64,000 nt of DNA from Abyssalbus ytuae (lineage in GTDB: Bacteria; Bacteroidota; Bacteroidia; Flavobacteriales; Flavobacteriaceae): the NCBI RefSeq assembly GCF_022807975.1, contig NZ_CP094358.1:1612001-1676000 (forward strand), read 5' to 3'. The notes beneath the pieces were generated by a model, which was not told the origin of the DNA, ran no database searches, and saw only the letters and a program-made list of their open reading frames with translations. Numbering within the stretch: position 1 is the stretch's first letter; every line of letters begins with the position of its first letter. Both the position numbers and the translations under genes were made by a program. This document shows positions 53,031 through 62,824 of this stretch, in pieces.

Positions 53031-55436
53031 ATGGTCACCTGGATAAAAACATCATTTTGGTCTAGAGTTGCACGAATTATTCTAAGGAACAGGATTCTCA
53101 TCCTTATATTAATTGCCGGTGTAACTTTTTTTCTTTCCACTCAGTGGAAATATATGCGCTTTTCTCATACTGAAGCCAACTTGCTCCCATATAACCATCC
53201 CGTTAACATAGAATACGATAAATTTCTCAATATTTTCGGGGAAGAAGGAAATCTCATAGTACTGGCTGTCAAAGACTCTTCTTTATTTACAGTTAAAAAT
53301 TTCAATGCCTGGAACAGGCTTAGTAAACAAATTAATGCTTTCCCTGAAGTAGATATTGTGATATCTACCCAAAACCTTCAAAAATTAGTAAAAAACAACA
53401 AAAAAGAGGAGTTTGAATTATCTCCCTTAATTGAAGGAGAAATAAATAACAAATCAAAAATTGACAGCATAAAACAAGAGCTTTTTTTAAAACTCCCTTT
53501 TTACGAAAGCCTTCTTTACAATAAAGAAACCCAAACAGTAAGGACTGCTGTATACCTGGACAAAGACATTGTAAATACTTCAGTAAGAAAAGAATTCATA
53601 CTTAATGAATTTGTTGATATTATTAAAAATTTTGAGAAAGAAACCGGTCTGAATGTGCGGGTATCGGGTATGCCTTATATAAGAACACTTAATTCTCAAA
53701 ATATTATAGACGAAATAAGTTTATTCATTTTAATGGCCCTTGGGGTTACATCTCTTATCTTCTTCTTTTTCTTCAGGTCTTTCAGAGCCACATTTATATC
53801 TATGATAACCGTAATCATAGGAGTAATGTGGGCTTTCGGTTTTTTAGGTCTATTACACTATGAAATTACAGTATTAACTGCTGTCATCCCTCCACTTATT
53901 ATTGTAATAGGAATTCCCAACTGTATATTTTTAATTAATAAATATCAACAGGAAGTCAAACTTCATGGAAACCAGGCAAAATCACTTCAACGTGTTATCA
54001 GCAAAGTTGGTAACGCCACTCTTATGACAAATGTTACCACCGCTGCCGGTTTTGCAACTTTTATAGTTACAGAGAGTAAAATTTTAAAAGAGTTTGGTAT
54101 AGTAGCTTCCATAAATATATTGGCAATTTTTATTTTATCCCTGCTTATTATTCCTATTATATACAGCTATATGCCCCTCCCTAAAACAAAACACCTTAAA
54201 CATCTGAAAAAAAAATGGGTAGGTGGGTTTGTTAACTGGATGGAAAACTCGGTTAAAAACCATCGGGTTGCCGTGTATGTTATCTCATTAATTGCCCTTG
54301 TAACCAGTATTATTGGTATTTATCAAATAAGAATCTCCGGAAGTCTTATTGAGGATATGCCGAAAGGAGCAGAATTTTTTGATGATATAAGATTTTTTGA
54401 AAAAGAGTTTGACGGGGTAATGCCATTAGAAATAATGGTAGATACCAAACGAAAAAACGGAGTAATGAAACTTTCAACTTTACGAAGAATGGATGAAGTT
54501 GAAGAACTGATAAAAGAAACTCCTGAACTTTCAGACCCCATCTCTGTCACCAATCTTGTTAAGTATTCCAAACAGGCATATTATAACGGAAATCCAAATT
54601 ATTTTCAGCTACCAACCAATCAGGAAAACAACTTTATTTTATCATATGCTAAAAAGTCATCAGATAATTCCAATCTTTTAAAAAGTTTTGTAGATACTAC
54701 CGGACAAATTGCCCGGATTACCACTTTTATGAAAGACATTGGAACAGATGAAATGGAAAAAGTGGAAGAAGATCTTTGGGAAAAAATAAATAAAGTATTA
54801 CCTAATGACCGCTATAATGTTACAATAACCGGTAAAGCACTGGTGTTTATGAAAGGAACAAAGTATCTTGTTAAAAATCTTGTAATGTCATTGGCCCTTG
54901 CTGTTACACTTATTTCAATTTTTATGGCATTTATGTTCCGTTCATTTAAAATGATAATTATTTCTTTAATCCCAAACATACTTCCCCTTATTATTACAGC
55001 AGGTATGATGGGTTTTTTGGGAATTCCAATAAAACCTTCAACTATTCTTGTGTTTAGTATTGCCTTTGGTATCTCCGTAGATGACACCATACATTTTCTG
55101 GCCAAATACAGACAGGAACTTGGAGCTAATGACTGGAAGATAAGCAAATCAGTATACAAAGCATTAAAAGAAACCGGAGTGAGCATGTTTTATACCTCTA
55201 TTGTTTTATTTTTTGGTTTTTCAGTGTTTATGATTAGTAGTTTTGGAGGAACAAAAGCACTGGGAGGATTAGTATCCATGACACTCTTGTTTGCTATGCT
55301 CGCAAATTTAATTTTGTTACCTTCCCTCCTAATATCCCTTGAAAGAAATATAGCTAATAAAGATGTAATGAAAGAGCCTAACTTTAACGTTTTGCCCGAG
55401 GAAATAGAAAAGGAGACCGAAGAAGAAAAAGAGTGA
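53031..55436 (+). CDS. RND/MMPL family transporter
   Basis: This encodes 801 residues. The 12-helix arrangement of the RND superfamily is visible: helix 1 (about 20-37), a large periplasmic loop, helices 2-6 (about 228-390), a central helix near 410, a second periplasmic loop, and helices 8-12 (about 620-775). SSD-type motifs occur in GIPNCIFLINKYQQE and FGISVDDTIHFLAKYRQELG, in which the Asp-Asp of the second sits in the middle of the proton-relay helix. It is similar to hydrophobic-molecule or lipid exporters; the substrate is unknown. The acidic tail ends KETEEEKE. Confidence 0.85.
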   Translation: MVTWIKTSFWSRVARIILRNRILILILIAGVTFFLSTQWKYMRFSHTEANLLPYNHPVNIEYDKFLNIFGEEGNLIVLAVKDSSLFTVKNFNAWNRLSKQINAFPEVDIVISTQNLQKLVKNNKKEEFELSPLIEGEINNKSKIDSIKQELFLKLPFYESLLYNKETQTVRTAVYLDKDIVNTSVRKEFILNEFVDIIKNFEKETGLNVRVSGMPYIRTLNSQNIIDEISLFILMALGVTSLIFFFFFRSFRATFISMITVIIGVMWAFGFLGLLHYEITVLTAVIPPLIIVIGIPNCIFLINKYQQEVKLHGNQAKSLQRVISKVGNATLMTNVTTAAGFATFIVTESKILKEFGIVASINILAIFILSLLIIPIIYSYMPLPKTKHLKHLKKKWVGGFVNWMENSVKNHRVAVYVISLIALVTSIIGIYQIRISGSLIEDMPKGAEFFDDIRFFEKEFDGVMPLEIMVDTKRKNGVMKLSTLRRMDEVEELIKETPELSDPISVTNLVKYSKQAYYNGNPNYFQLPTNQENNFILSYAKKSSDNSNLLKSFVDTTGQIARITTFMKDIGTDEMEKVEEDLWEKINKVLPNDRYNVTITGKALVFMKGTKYLVKNLVMSLALAVTLISIFMAFMFRSFKMIIISLIPNILPLIITAGMMGFLGIPIKPSTILVFSIAFGISVDDTIHFLAKYRQELGANDWKISKSVYKALKETGVSMFYTSIVLFFGFSVFMISSFGGTKALGGLVSMTLLFAMLANLILLPSLLISLERNIANKDVMKEPNFNVLPEEIEKETEEEKE

Positions 55437-55458
55437 TCAATCTATAACTAAAAATTTA

Positions 55459-55494
55459 AAAAGCCTGCAGAAAAATTTTCTGCAGGCTTTTTTT
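55459..55494 (+). terminator. Terminator after the RND transporter gene
   Basis: AAAAGCCTGCAGAAAA with TTTTCTGCAGGCTTTT makes a long stem with a T-run, about 22 bp after the stop. Confidence 0.9.
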
Positions 55495-55674
55495 AATGGT
55501 TTCCCCAAACCCAATTATTGAACTCATTTTTCTAACTAAATAAGAACAGTTCAAACATACGATAATAGTGAATATCAAAATAGAGGGTTTTTCCCCTTTT
55601 TTATAATCTTATTTTATCCTTAAAAACATATCTTTGTGCTCTTATTTTTAAATTAAAGAATTTAAAACAAAAAA

Positions 55675-57108
55675 ATGAAGCCAAAAAGCGTTAAAGAACT
55701 TTTGCATAGTGACAAGTATTTACAGGAAGTGACTGTAAACGGTTGGATAAGGACTTTTAGAAGCAACAGGTTTATTGCCTTAAATGATGGCTCTACCATA
55801 AATAATATTCAGTGTGTGGTAGATTTTGAAAACACTGAAGAAAATATATTAAAAAGATTAACTACAGGCACAGCTGTAGAAATAACCGGTACCCTTACCG
55901 AGAGTCAGGGGAAAGGACAAAATGTAGAAATTCAGGTAACCAAAATTAAAGTTTTAGGCGATTCCAGTCCCGATGAATATCCTATTCAACCCAAAAAACA
56001 TTCACTGGAGTTTTTACGTGAAAAAGCACATTTAAGGATACGCACCAGCACTTTTAGTGCAGTCATGAGAGTTCGTTCAGTATTATCGTTTGCCATACAC
56101 AAATATTTTCAGGAAAACGGTTTTTATTATGTAAACACTCCCATCATAACCGGTTCGGATGCCGAAGGTGCAGGAGAAATGTTTAGAGTTACTACATTAA
56201 ATGATAAAAACCCTGCTTTAACCGAAGAAGGAAAAGTAGATTATTCCCAGGATTTCTTCGGGAAAGAAACTAATTTAACTGTATCAGGACAGTTAGAGGG
56301 CGAAACTTATGCAATGGGGCTGGGTAAAATATATACCTTTGGCCCTACTTTCAGGGCCGAAAACTCAAATACTTCACGTCATCTCGCTGAATTTTGGATG
56401 ATAGAACCTGAAGTTGCTTTTCTTGATCTTGATGGAAATATGGATTTAGCAGAAGATTTTATCAAAAATGTATTAAAACATGTATATGATCACTGTAAAG
56501 ATGACCTTCAGTTTTTAGAACAACGCCTCATTCAGGAAGAAAAAAGCAAACCCCAGGATCAAAGAAGTGAAATGACTTTAACCGAAAAAATCCGGTTTGT
56601 TTTAGACAATAACTTTAAAAGAGTAAGTTATACCGAAGCTATTGAAATTCTCAAAAATTCCAAACCCAATAAGAAAAAGAAATTTCAATATATTATTGAG
56701 GAATGGGGAGCCGACTTACAAAGCGAACACGAACGGTTTCTTGTAGAAAAACATTTTAAATGCCCGGTAATTTTATTTGATTATCCGGCTAAAATAAAAG
56801 CTTTTTACATGCGCCTCAATGAAGATGGCAAAACAGTAAGAGCTATGGATATCCTCTTTCCGGGAATAGGCGAAATTGTTGGAGGTTCTCAAAGAGAAGA
56901 AAGATATGAGGTTCTTAAGGAAAAAATAACAGCCATGGGAATTGATGAAAAAGAACTTTGGTGGTACCTAGATCTGAGAAAATTTGGCACAGCTGTTCAT
57001 AGTGGTTTTGGGTTAGGCTTTGAACGTCTTGTCCAATTTACCACCGGCATGACAAATATAAGAGATGTAATTCCTTATCCGAGAACTCCGCAAAATGCAG
57101 AATTTTAA
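55675..57108 (+). CDS. asnS: Asparaginyl-tRNA synthetase
   Basis: This encodes 477 residues, a class IIb synthetase that charges tRNA-Asn. The N-terminal OB-fold domain (about 1-105) has [20 protein letters not shown]. The catalytic domain has motif 2 ([21 protein letters not shown], split as [11 protein letters not shown] and EFWMIEPE) and motif 3 ([10 protein letters not shown]). [11 protein letters not shown] marks the Asn specificity region rather than Asp. A TATCTTTG box lies 40 bp before the start. A hairpin (AACCCTGCCA/TGGCAGGGTT, 57145-57177) follows the stop. Confidence 0.96.
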   Translation: MKPKSVKELLHSDKYLQEVTVNGWIRTFRSNRFIALNDGSTINNIQCVVDFENTEENILKRLTTGTAVEITGTLTESQGKGQNVEIQVTKIKVLGDSSPDEYPIQPKKHSLEFLREKAHLRIRTSTFSAVMRVRSVLSFAIHKYFQENGFYYVNTPIITGSDAEGAGEMFRVTTLNDKNPALTEEGKVDYSQDFFGKETNLTVSGQLEGETYAMGLGKIYTFGPTFRAENSNTSRHLAEFWMIEPEVAFLDLDGNMDLAEDFIKNVLKHVYDHCKDDLQFLEQRLIQEEKSKPQDQRSEMTLTEKIRFVLDNNFKRVSYTEAIEILKNSKPNKKKKFQYIIEEWGADLQSEHERFLVEKHFKCPVILFDYPAKIKAFYMRLNEDGKTVRAMDILFPGIGEIVGGSQREERYEVLKEKITAMGIDEKELWWYLDLRKFGTAVHSGFGLGFERLVQFTTGMTNIRDVIPYPRTPQNAEF

Positions 57109-57144
57109 AGAATTTATCTGTAAAATTGACAATATACTTTCTTC

Positions 57145-57180
57145 AACCCTGCCATGTATGAAATCCTGGCAGGGTTTACT
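57145..57180 (+). terminator. Hairpin downstream of asnS
   Basis: AACCCTGCCA pairs with TGGCAGGGTT over a 12-base loop. The T-tract is weak (TTTACT), so termination efficiency may be modest. Confidence 0.6.
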
Positions 57181-57338
57181 ATATCTCCAACATAAGCCCT
57201 TTTAAAATTAAATATCCCTCCCACTTGCAAATGGTTTTTTTAATTACGTCAAACTACTTTTCTTTAAAACAAAAATTTGCTAATTTTTAAAGCTATATTT
57301 AAATTTATTTACATTTGTTATTATTACATATATAGAGA

Positions 57339-58802
57339 ATGCTGAAACAACAGTTACAGTTTAAATTATCGCAAAAATTATCTCCTCAGCAAATACAGCT
57401 GATGAAACTTATACAACTACCAACTCAGGCTTTTGAGCAACGATTAAAACAAGAGTTAGAAGAAAATCCTGCTTTGGAAAGTGGTAAAGATAAATTAGAA
57501 GATGAGTATGACGTTGACACCGATGATTTTGATAATTCCTACGAAGATGATTATGAAAAAATAGAGGCCGGCGATATTAATGTTGATGAATACTTAAGTG
57601 ATGATGAGATACCTGATTACAGGCTACAAACCAGTAATTACAGCAGTGATGACGAAGAAAAAACAGTTCCCTATGCCTCAGGCACTTCATTTCACCAGCA
57701 TCTCATAAATCAGTTACATACTTTCAGATTAAATGATGAAGAATTAATTATTGCCGAATTTCTGGTAGGAAGTGTTGATGAAAGTGGTTACATACGAAGA
57801 AGCCTTTCCGACATTGTGGATGATCTGGCCTTTACACAAAATGTATATACCGATGAAAAGTCAGTAGAAAAAATTTTTCATATAGTACAGCAACTGGACC
57901 CTGCCGGGGTAGGTGCAAGAAATTTACAAGAGTGTTTATTAATACAGCTAGATAGAAAAGAAAAGTCAGCCAAAACGGAACTGGCTATAAATATTTTAGA
58001 AAAATCTTTTGAACAATTTACCAAAAAACATTACAAAAAGTTACTTCAGAAATACAATGTAACCGAAGAAGAACTGAAGGAGGCTATTCATGAAATTGAA
58101 AAATTAAATCCCAAACCGGGAGGGTCATATTCTGGAAATACTAAAATTATAGAACATGTAGTACCTGACTTTACAATCAGAATAGTAGACGGAGAACTGG
58201 AATTAACCCTTAACGGAAGAAATGCTCCTGAACTTCACGTGTCTAAAGAGTATAATAATATGCTCAAAGGATATAAGGAAACCAAAGATAAATCCAAATC
58301 TCAAAAAGATGCCGTTTTATTTATTAAACAAAAACTGGATGCCGCAAAATGGTTTATAGATGCCATTAAGCAAAGACAACAAACTTTGTATGTTACTATG
58401 AATGCCATAATGCATCACCAGTCGGAATATTTTTTAACAGGCGACGAAAGAAAACTAAAACCAATGATCTTAAAAGATATTGCCGATAAAATAGGAATGG
58501 ATGTATCAACAGTTTCGAGAGTTGCCAATAGTAAGTATGCAGATACCCCATACGGAACCAAACTTATAAAAGATTTCTTCTCTGAAGCAATGAAAAATGA
58601 AGAAGGTGAAGATGTATCAACCAGGGAAATAAAAAAGATACTGGAGACAGTAATAGAAGAAGAAAACAAAAGAAAACCACTTACTGATGATAAATTAGCT
58701 GCCATATTAAAAGAAAAGGGGTATCCAATAGCGCGCAGGACAGTTGCAAAATACCGTGAGCAGTTAAACATTCCTGTAGCACGTTTAAGAAAACAAATCT
58801 AA
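57339..58802 (+). CDS. rpoN: RNA polymerase sigma-54 factor
   Basis: This encodes 487 residues. The N-terminal Gln-rich activator-interacting region (LKQQLQFKLSQKLSPQQIQL to EENPALE, split) is followed by an acidic linker (about 50-95), the core-binding domain (about 110-300), the helix-turn-helix region and the RpoN box (ARRTVAKYRE) near the C-terminus that reads the -24 element. The length is typical. A TACATTTG box at 57310-57317 precedes the gene. Its stop overlaps the next ATG by one base, so the membrane-protein gene is co-translated. Confidence 0.95.
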   Translation: MLKQQLQFKLSQKLSPQQIQLMKLIQLPTQAFEQRLKQELEENPALESGKDKLEDEYDVDTDDFDNSYEDDYEKIEAGDINVDEYLSDDEIPDYRLQTSNYSSDDEEKTVPYASGTSFHQHLINQLHTFRLNDEELIIAEFLVGSVDESGYIRRSLSDIVDDLAFTQNVYTDEKSVEKIFHIVQQLDPAGVGARNLQECLLIQLDRKEKSAKTELAINILEKSFEQFTKKHYKKLLQKYNVTEEELKEAIHEIEKLNPKPGGSYSGNTKIIEHVVPDFTIRIVDGELELTLNGRNAPELHVSKEYNNMLKGYKETKDKSKSQKDAVLFIKQKLDAAKWFIDAIKQRQQTLYVTMNAIMHHQSEYFLTGDERKLKPMILKDIADKIGMDVSTVSRVANSKYADTPYGTKLIKDFFSEAMKNEEGEDVSTREIKKILETVIEEENKRKPLTDDKLAAILKEKGYPIARRTVAKYREQLNIPVARLRKQI

Positions 58803-59407
58803 TGAAGAAATTTTCAGAATTTATTTCCTTTTTATTCCACCCCCTGGTAATGCCCTTATCTGGTGTTATTATTTATTTTTTAGTTTCGCCAAAATATGTA
58901 TCCCTTGATATTCAAAAAAGGCTTTTTTTTTCAATTTTAATTCTTACCGTTTTTATTCCTATAGTTTTCTTTTTTTTGTTGAAAAATGTGGGCTTAATAA
59001 AATCTTTAGAGCTAAGGGAAATTAAAGAACGAAAATTACCCCTATTAGTATACATAATCATAAATGCTGTTATAGTATTTAAGATAATTTCAAAAGGCTT
59101 TTCAATAGAATTACATTTTTTCTTTGTAGGAATAGTAGGGACTTTAACTAGTTGCCTGATGCTTACTTTCCTGGATTTTAAGGTAAGTTTACATATGACG
59201 GGAATTAGTGCCTTAACAATATTTGTGATTGGCCTGTCATTTCATTTTCAAAAAAATCTAACTCCCTGGATTTCTATTTTATTATTAGCAGTAGGAGCTG
59301 TGGCTTCAGCACGATTATATCTAAAAGCACACAACAATGCTGAAGTATGGGTAGGTTTTTTTGTGGGAGCAGTTACCCAAATACTGGCTTTTAATTATTG
59401 GTTATAA
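58802..59407 (+). CDS. Multi-helix membrane protein (PAP2-like region)
   Basis: This encodes 201 residues with five to six predicted helices (about 12-30, 39-61, 76-93, 100-120, 132-151, 155-198). The end KAHNNAEVWVGFFVGAVTQ resembles the last part of PAP2-type phosphatase proteins, but the first phosphatase motifs are absent, so catalysis is doubtful. It is conserved beside rpoN in flavobacteria as far as I recall. Function is unknown. Its stop overlaps the next gene on the opposite strand by 6 bp. Confidence 0.65.
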   Translation: MKKFSEFISFLFHPLVMPLSGVIIYFLVSPKYVSLDIQKRLFFSILILTVFIPIVFFFLLKNVGLIKSLELREIKERKLPLLVYIIINAVIVFKIISKGFSIELHFFFVGIVGTLTSCLMLTFLDFKVSLHMTGISALTIFVIGLSFHFQKNLTPWISILLLAVGAVASARLYLKAHNNAEVWVGFFVGAVTQILAFNYWL

Positions 59408-60118
59408 AATATAGAACATTAATCCTACGCTAAGAACACCAGCATTTATTTTCTCACCGGTGCTTTCAATAAATGAATCATTACTAAAAAGGTTGTTTAG
59501 TTGATAATATCCATAAAAATTCCATGTGTTGTAACCAAAACTAAAATACAGGCCATACTGAAACTTTTCTATCTCATCATTACTAAAAATCACCCTATCA
59601 TCAGCAGTAATAAACTTTGACCTGGCTGAAAAGACATAAGATAATTTTATTCCGGAATATAACCTCCAAAACTTATACCTGTCTGCTGTTGATGTTCGCC
59701 ATCTGAACTCAAAAGGAATTTCAAGTTGGTGTGTTCCAACTTTATTACGCCTGTAAGACACATCTGAAGGAATAACATCGTAAACTATATCCCCACTATT
59801 TTTTGTTGCCCTGAGGTTACTAAAATACGAATTGGTAGCATAACCCACTCCAATCCCCAATCCTAAATTTCTGTTGTTATTAAGAGGTATATCTTTAATA
59901 AAACCTAGTTGAATACCACTCGAAAAATTATTCTGACTGACATTTTCAGGCCTGTTTAGCAAAATATTGTAAGTAACACCTATATAAAACTGGTCTTCCA
60001 GATATTTGCCAGCTTCAATTATTTTTACTTCATCATCTTGAAAAATCTCGTCCTGAGCGTATGTACAATTTGCAAACACAACTAAAAAGGTAAAACCGAT
60101 ACAGAGAAATAATTTCAT
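59402..60118 (-). CDS. PorT-like outer-membrane beta-barrel protein
   Basis: This encodes 238 residues from the ATG at 60116-60118, which gives a proper signal peptide (KLFLCIGFTFLVVFANCTYAQ split as KLFLCIGFTFLVVFAN). A GTG 33 bp upstream lies inside the terminator of the exbD operon and is rejected. The rest alternates amphipathic strands with aromatic residues, ending ...GVLSVGLMFYIL, typical of small barrels of the PorT/outer membrane protein family. It is monocistronic on this strand and starts within 75 bp of the exbD stop. Confidence 0.8.
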   Translation of the reverse strand: MKLFLCIGFTFLVVFANCTYAQDEIFQDDEVKIIEAGKYLEDQFYIGVTYNILLNRPENVSQNNFSSGIQLGFIKDIPLNNNRNLGLGIGVGYATNSYFSNLRATKNSGDIVYDVIPSDVSYRRNKVGTHQLEIPFEFRWRTSTADRYKFWRLYSGIKLSYVFSARSKFITADDRVIFSNDEIEKFQYGLYFSFGYNTWNFYGYYQLNNLFSNDSFIESTGEKINAGVLSVGLMFYIL

Positions 60119-60140
60119 TATAACAAATAATGATATGAAT

Positions 60141-60169
60141 AAAAAAAGCACCTACAAAACAGGTGCTTT
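60141..60169 (-). terminator. Terminator of the exbB-exbD operon
   Basis: Arms AAAGCACCT (60145-60153) and AGGTGCTTT (60161-60169), seen on the minus strand with a T-run after the stem. It lies 25-50 bp after the final exbD stop. Confidence 0.85.
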
Positions 60170-60191
60170 ATATATAATCGAAATGAAAATT

Positions 60192-60674
60192 TTAGTCTAA
60201 ATTGTTGAAAGCATCACCTGTACGGGTTGTGTAATTGATTTTAAGAGCATTTACTTTTCTTAACTCTTGTTTTATATCAGATACCAATCCCATATTAGTT
60301 TCTCCATCAACTTTAAGAGCGGTGGTAACCAAATCTCTGAGCTCTTCTCTTTTAGATTGAATTTCAGCTAAAACATAAGGAGCCACATCCGAAATGTTAG
60401 CGAACTTATCATTTAACTGAATTTTAGCCTCACCACCATATGCCTTAACATATTGTTGCATTGGTTTTCCTGCATATATGTATATTACCCTGTCTTTTTT
60501 ATCAAGTTTCTGAACCTGATTGGCAATAGGCAATGCATTTTTAACCAATAAAGTGTTTTCTCTCATCACTGTTACAGTCATGAAAAAGAATAAAAGCATA
60601 AACACAATATCAGGAAGAGATGCTGTTGAAATAGCAGGCAACTCACTACCTTTTTTCTTTTTAAATTTTGACAT
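60192..60674 (-). CDS. ExbD/TolR family protein (second copy)
   Basis: This encodes 160 residues. One N-terminal membrane helix (about 22-43) with the essential Asp (SLPDIVFMLLFFFMTV) is followed by a periplasmic domain. This is the biopolymer-transport partner that uses proton flow through ExbB/TolQ-type proteins to energise outer-membrane receptors or the gliding/SPOR machinery. It lies 20 bp after the first exbD copy, and the pair differs strongly, so they likely form a heteromeric unit. Confidence 0.9.
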   Translation of the reverse strand: MSKFKKKKGSELPAISTASLPDIVFMLLFFFMTVTVMRENTLLVKNALPIANQVQKLDKKDRVIYIYAGKPMQQYVKAYGGEAKIQLNDKFANISDVAPYVLAEIQSKREELRDLVTTALKVDGETNMGLVSDIKQELRKVNALKINYTTRTGDAFNNLD

Positions 60675-60694
60675 AATTCAGTGTTTATAAAATT

Positions 60695-61309
60695 TTAATT
60701 ACTCTTAGGTTCTGCTTCAGATAATTTTTGTGGATACAGAGCCTGTATAGCTTCGACCTTAGGTTTAAGCTCATCCTTTAAACTACTTGGAGTTTTAGGG
60801 TCATTATAAGCAGCATACATTTCTGTAAAATCCTGACCATATAATCTTTGCGATTCCCTGTTTCTTAAAACATTATAGGCAGCAACTAATTCATTTTGCA
60901 CTGCAATATAAGTTTTATACGAGGTTTCCCTGTCATTCTGGAGGGAAATTACCGCTTTTTCAGGATTATCAGAAGATGTAGCATCTCTTCGTCCTTTACA
61001 GTAGTTACATGCTTCCTTCCCAACTCCTCCTCCATTATCAAGAAAATCGACAGCCAATTGCCTTAAATCTTTTAGCTGAGCTAACTGACCTTCAACTAAC
61101 AATTGATCATTTTTGTTTACCACAACCTCAAAAATATTCTTTTCTCTTAAAACGGGAGGATTTTCAGTAGGTGGCTCAAGAGGTGGCAATTTCCTGTTTA
61201 ACCCTGCATCTGTTTCAATAGTGGTAGTTACAAGGAAAAATATGAGTAACAGGAAAGCAATATCTGCCATTGAACCCGCATTAACTTCCGGTGCTGATCT
61301 TCTAGCCAT
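60695..61309 (-). CDS. ExbD/TolR family protein (first copy) with CxxC insert
   Basis: This encodes 204 residues. The N-terminal helix (about 13-32, SMADIAFLLLIFFLVTTTI) holds the conserved Asp. The periplasmic part carries an insert of about 80 residues with KEACNYCKGRRDATSS. This CxxC in a periplasmic domain is unusual for ExbD and is flagged in the findings. The C-terminus is Pro/Lys-rich. It is the third gene after exbB and the small membrane protein, with gaps of 7 and 20 bp to its neighbours. Confidence 0.88.
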   Translation of the reverse strand: MARRSAPEVNAGSMADIAFLLLIFFLVTTTIETDAGLNRKLPPLEPPTENPPVLREKNIFEVVVNKNDQLLVEGQLAQLKDLRQLAVDFLDNGGGVGKEACNYCKGRRDATSSDNPEKAVISLQNDRETSYKTYIAVQNELVAAYNVLRNRESQRLYGQDFTEMYAAYNDPKTPSSLKDELKPKVEAIQALYPQKLSEAEPKSN

Positions 61310-61316
61310 AAATTTA

Positions 61317-61760
61317 TTATTTTATTGCTTTTCTTATTCCTGTGTAAGCAATAAGACCTATTGCAATAACAATTAAAAAATAAAATGTAATTAAACCTGT
61401 ACTTACCCATTTTGTACCTGACTCTGACAATGTTCTTCCGTCATTAAGGGTAGTAACCTCTCCTTTTGCCAAAACAAAAGATAATATTATTATTACTAAA
61501 AAAGCTCCTATGCCTATTAATGCTCTTTTAAGCAATGTAGGGTTTTTCAATAAATTTAATATAGTAAATAATAACGCTGCAACTACTGCAATAACAAACA
61601 CAATGTATGCAATAACAATAAAAGGCGATATTAAACTGTCTTGTAATCCTACATCGGCTTTTATAGCATCTTCTCCGGCTAAAAGAATCCTAACCAGAAA
61701 GAAAGCTGAAATAGCACCGACAATCAGAATCACTATTTTTAAAATACTCTCTAATTTCAT
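61317..61760 (-). CDS. Small four-helix membrane protein of the exb operon
   Basis: This encodes 147 residues with helices at about 7-27, 47-68, 80-100 and 122-141. It has no known motifs. It lies between exbB (34 bp) and exbD (7 bp) on the same strand, which in Bacteroidetes is a recurrent position for a membrane protein of unknown role in these operons. It probably assembles with the ExbB/ExbD motor. Confidence 0.65.
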   Translation of the reverse strand: MKLESILKIVILIVGAISAFFLVRILLAGEDAIKADVGLQDSLISPFIVIAYIVFVIAVVAALLFTILNLLKNPTLLKRALIGIGAFLVIIILSFVLAKGEVTTLNDGRTLSESGTKWVSTGLITFYFLIVIAIGLIAYTGIRKAIK

Positions 61761-61794
61761 AATATTTTAAGTTTCAAAGTTAATATAACTGTAA

Positions 61795-62589
61795 TTATTG
61801 CTTGTGACGAACAAGTAAGTCAACTAATGAGATAGAAGCATCTTCCATATCATTAACAATGCTATCAATTTTAGCAACAATATAGTTATAGAAAACCTGA
61901 AGAATAATAGCTACAATAAGACCAAATACAGTAGTTAATAAAGCCACCTTAATACCACCGGCAACAAGAGAAGGCTCCATAGTACCCGCAGATTGAATTT
62001 TATCGAAAGCGTCAATCATACCAATTACCGTACCCATGAATCCAAGCATTGGAGCCAAGGCTATAAATAATGAAATCCAAGATACATTCTTCTCAAGCTG
62101 TCCCATTTGAACTCCACCGTAAGCAACTACAGCTTTCTCAGCTGCGTCTACTCCTTCATCCATTCTGTCTAAACCTTGATAAAAAATTGACGCAACAGGA
62201 CCTTTTGTGTTTCTACATACTTCTTTTGCTGCTTCCACTCCGCCAGATGCCAAAGCATCCTCTACTTCACTTGTTAATTTTTTAGTGTTGGTTGTAGCTA
62301 AGTTTAGGTATATAATTCTCTCAATAGCTACAGCTAAACCTAAAATTAAACAAAGCAACGGGAATGTCATAAATACTGCACCACCTTCTATAAAACGCTC
62401 TTTTAAAACCTGGTGGAATCCTTTTTTAGGAGCAGCATCATCTTGTACAAACACAGCAGCATCATCTACAAAAGCAACAATTTCCGAAATATTTTCAGAT
62501 ACAACAGGAGTTAAATCCTTTGCGTTAGCAGTAGTTGCGCTTAAAACCAATACTCCAGCAACAGCCAGAATTGAGAATAATCTTTTCAT
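61795..62589 (-). CDS. exbB: MotA/TolQ/ExbB proton channel family protein
   Basis: This encodes 264 residues. A signal-like N-terminus (KRLFSILAVAGVLVLSATTANA, split as KRLFSILAVAGVLVLS) and a short periplasmic segment precede the three-helix channel domain (helices about 75-93, 164-186, 205-228). The conserved end shows AIAPMLGFMGTVIGMIDAFD-type motif, here LAPMLGFMGTVIGMIDAFDK with GIKVALLTTVFGLIVAI. It supplies the proton channel for the two ExbD proteins. TonB is not seen in this operon. A weak promoter-like TATCTTTA lies upstream. Confidence 0.92.
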   Translation of the reverse strand: MKRLFSILAVAGVLVLSATTANAKDLTPVVSENISEIVAFVDDAAVFVQDDAAPKKGFHQVLKERFIEGGAVFMTFPLLCLILGLAVAIERIIYLNLATTNTKKLTSEVEDALASGGVEAAKEVCRNTKGPVASIFYQGLDRMDEGVDAAEKAVVAYGGVQMGQLEKNVSWISLFIALAPMLGFMGTVIGMIDAFDKIQSAGTMEPSLVAGGIKVALLTTVFGLIVAIILQVFYNYIVAKIDSIVNDMEDASISLVDLLVRHKQ

Positions 62590-62669
62590 TTCTTTTGAAC
62601 TTAATTTTGTTAGTTAATCAATCGGGTTAAAGATAAAAAAAAATTGTTATTTAATATTAAAACTACAAG

Positions 62670-62757
62670 CAGAGAGGAAGGGATTCGAACCCTCGATACG
62701 GTTTTGCCGTATACACACTTTCCAGGCGTGCGCCTTCGACCACTCGGCCACCTCTCT
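62670..62757 (-). tRNA. tRNA-Ser (anticodon GGA)
   Basis: Read on the minus strand, the acceptor stem AGAGAGG pairs with CCTCTCT with discriminator G. The D-arm is GGCCGAGTGGTCGAAGGC. The anticodon loop CTGGAAA gives GGA. A long variable arm (TATACGGCAAAACCGTAT) is present, and the T-arm is GGGTTCGAATCCC. Length is 88 nt; the CCA end is not encoded. Confidence 0.95.
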
Positions 62758-62824
62758 TCACACGAATAGTTTGGAGGGGCAAATAACGAATTTTTTTTCA
62801 GTTGATGAAATTTATTAATAGATT

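Noticed and set aside
60119-60151. Upstream GTG start for the PorT-like gene
   Set aside because: It lies within the stem of the exbD terminator and would precede the signal peptide by 11 hydrophobic residues.
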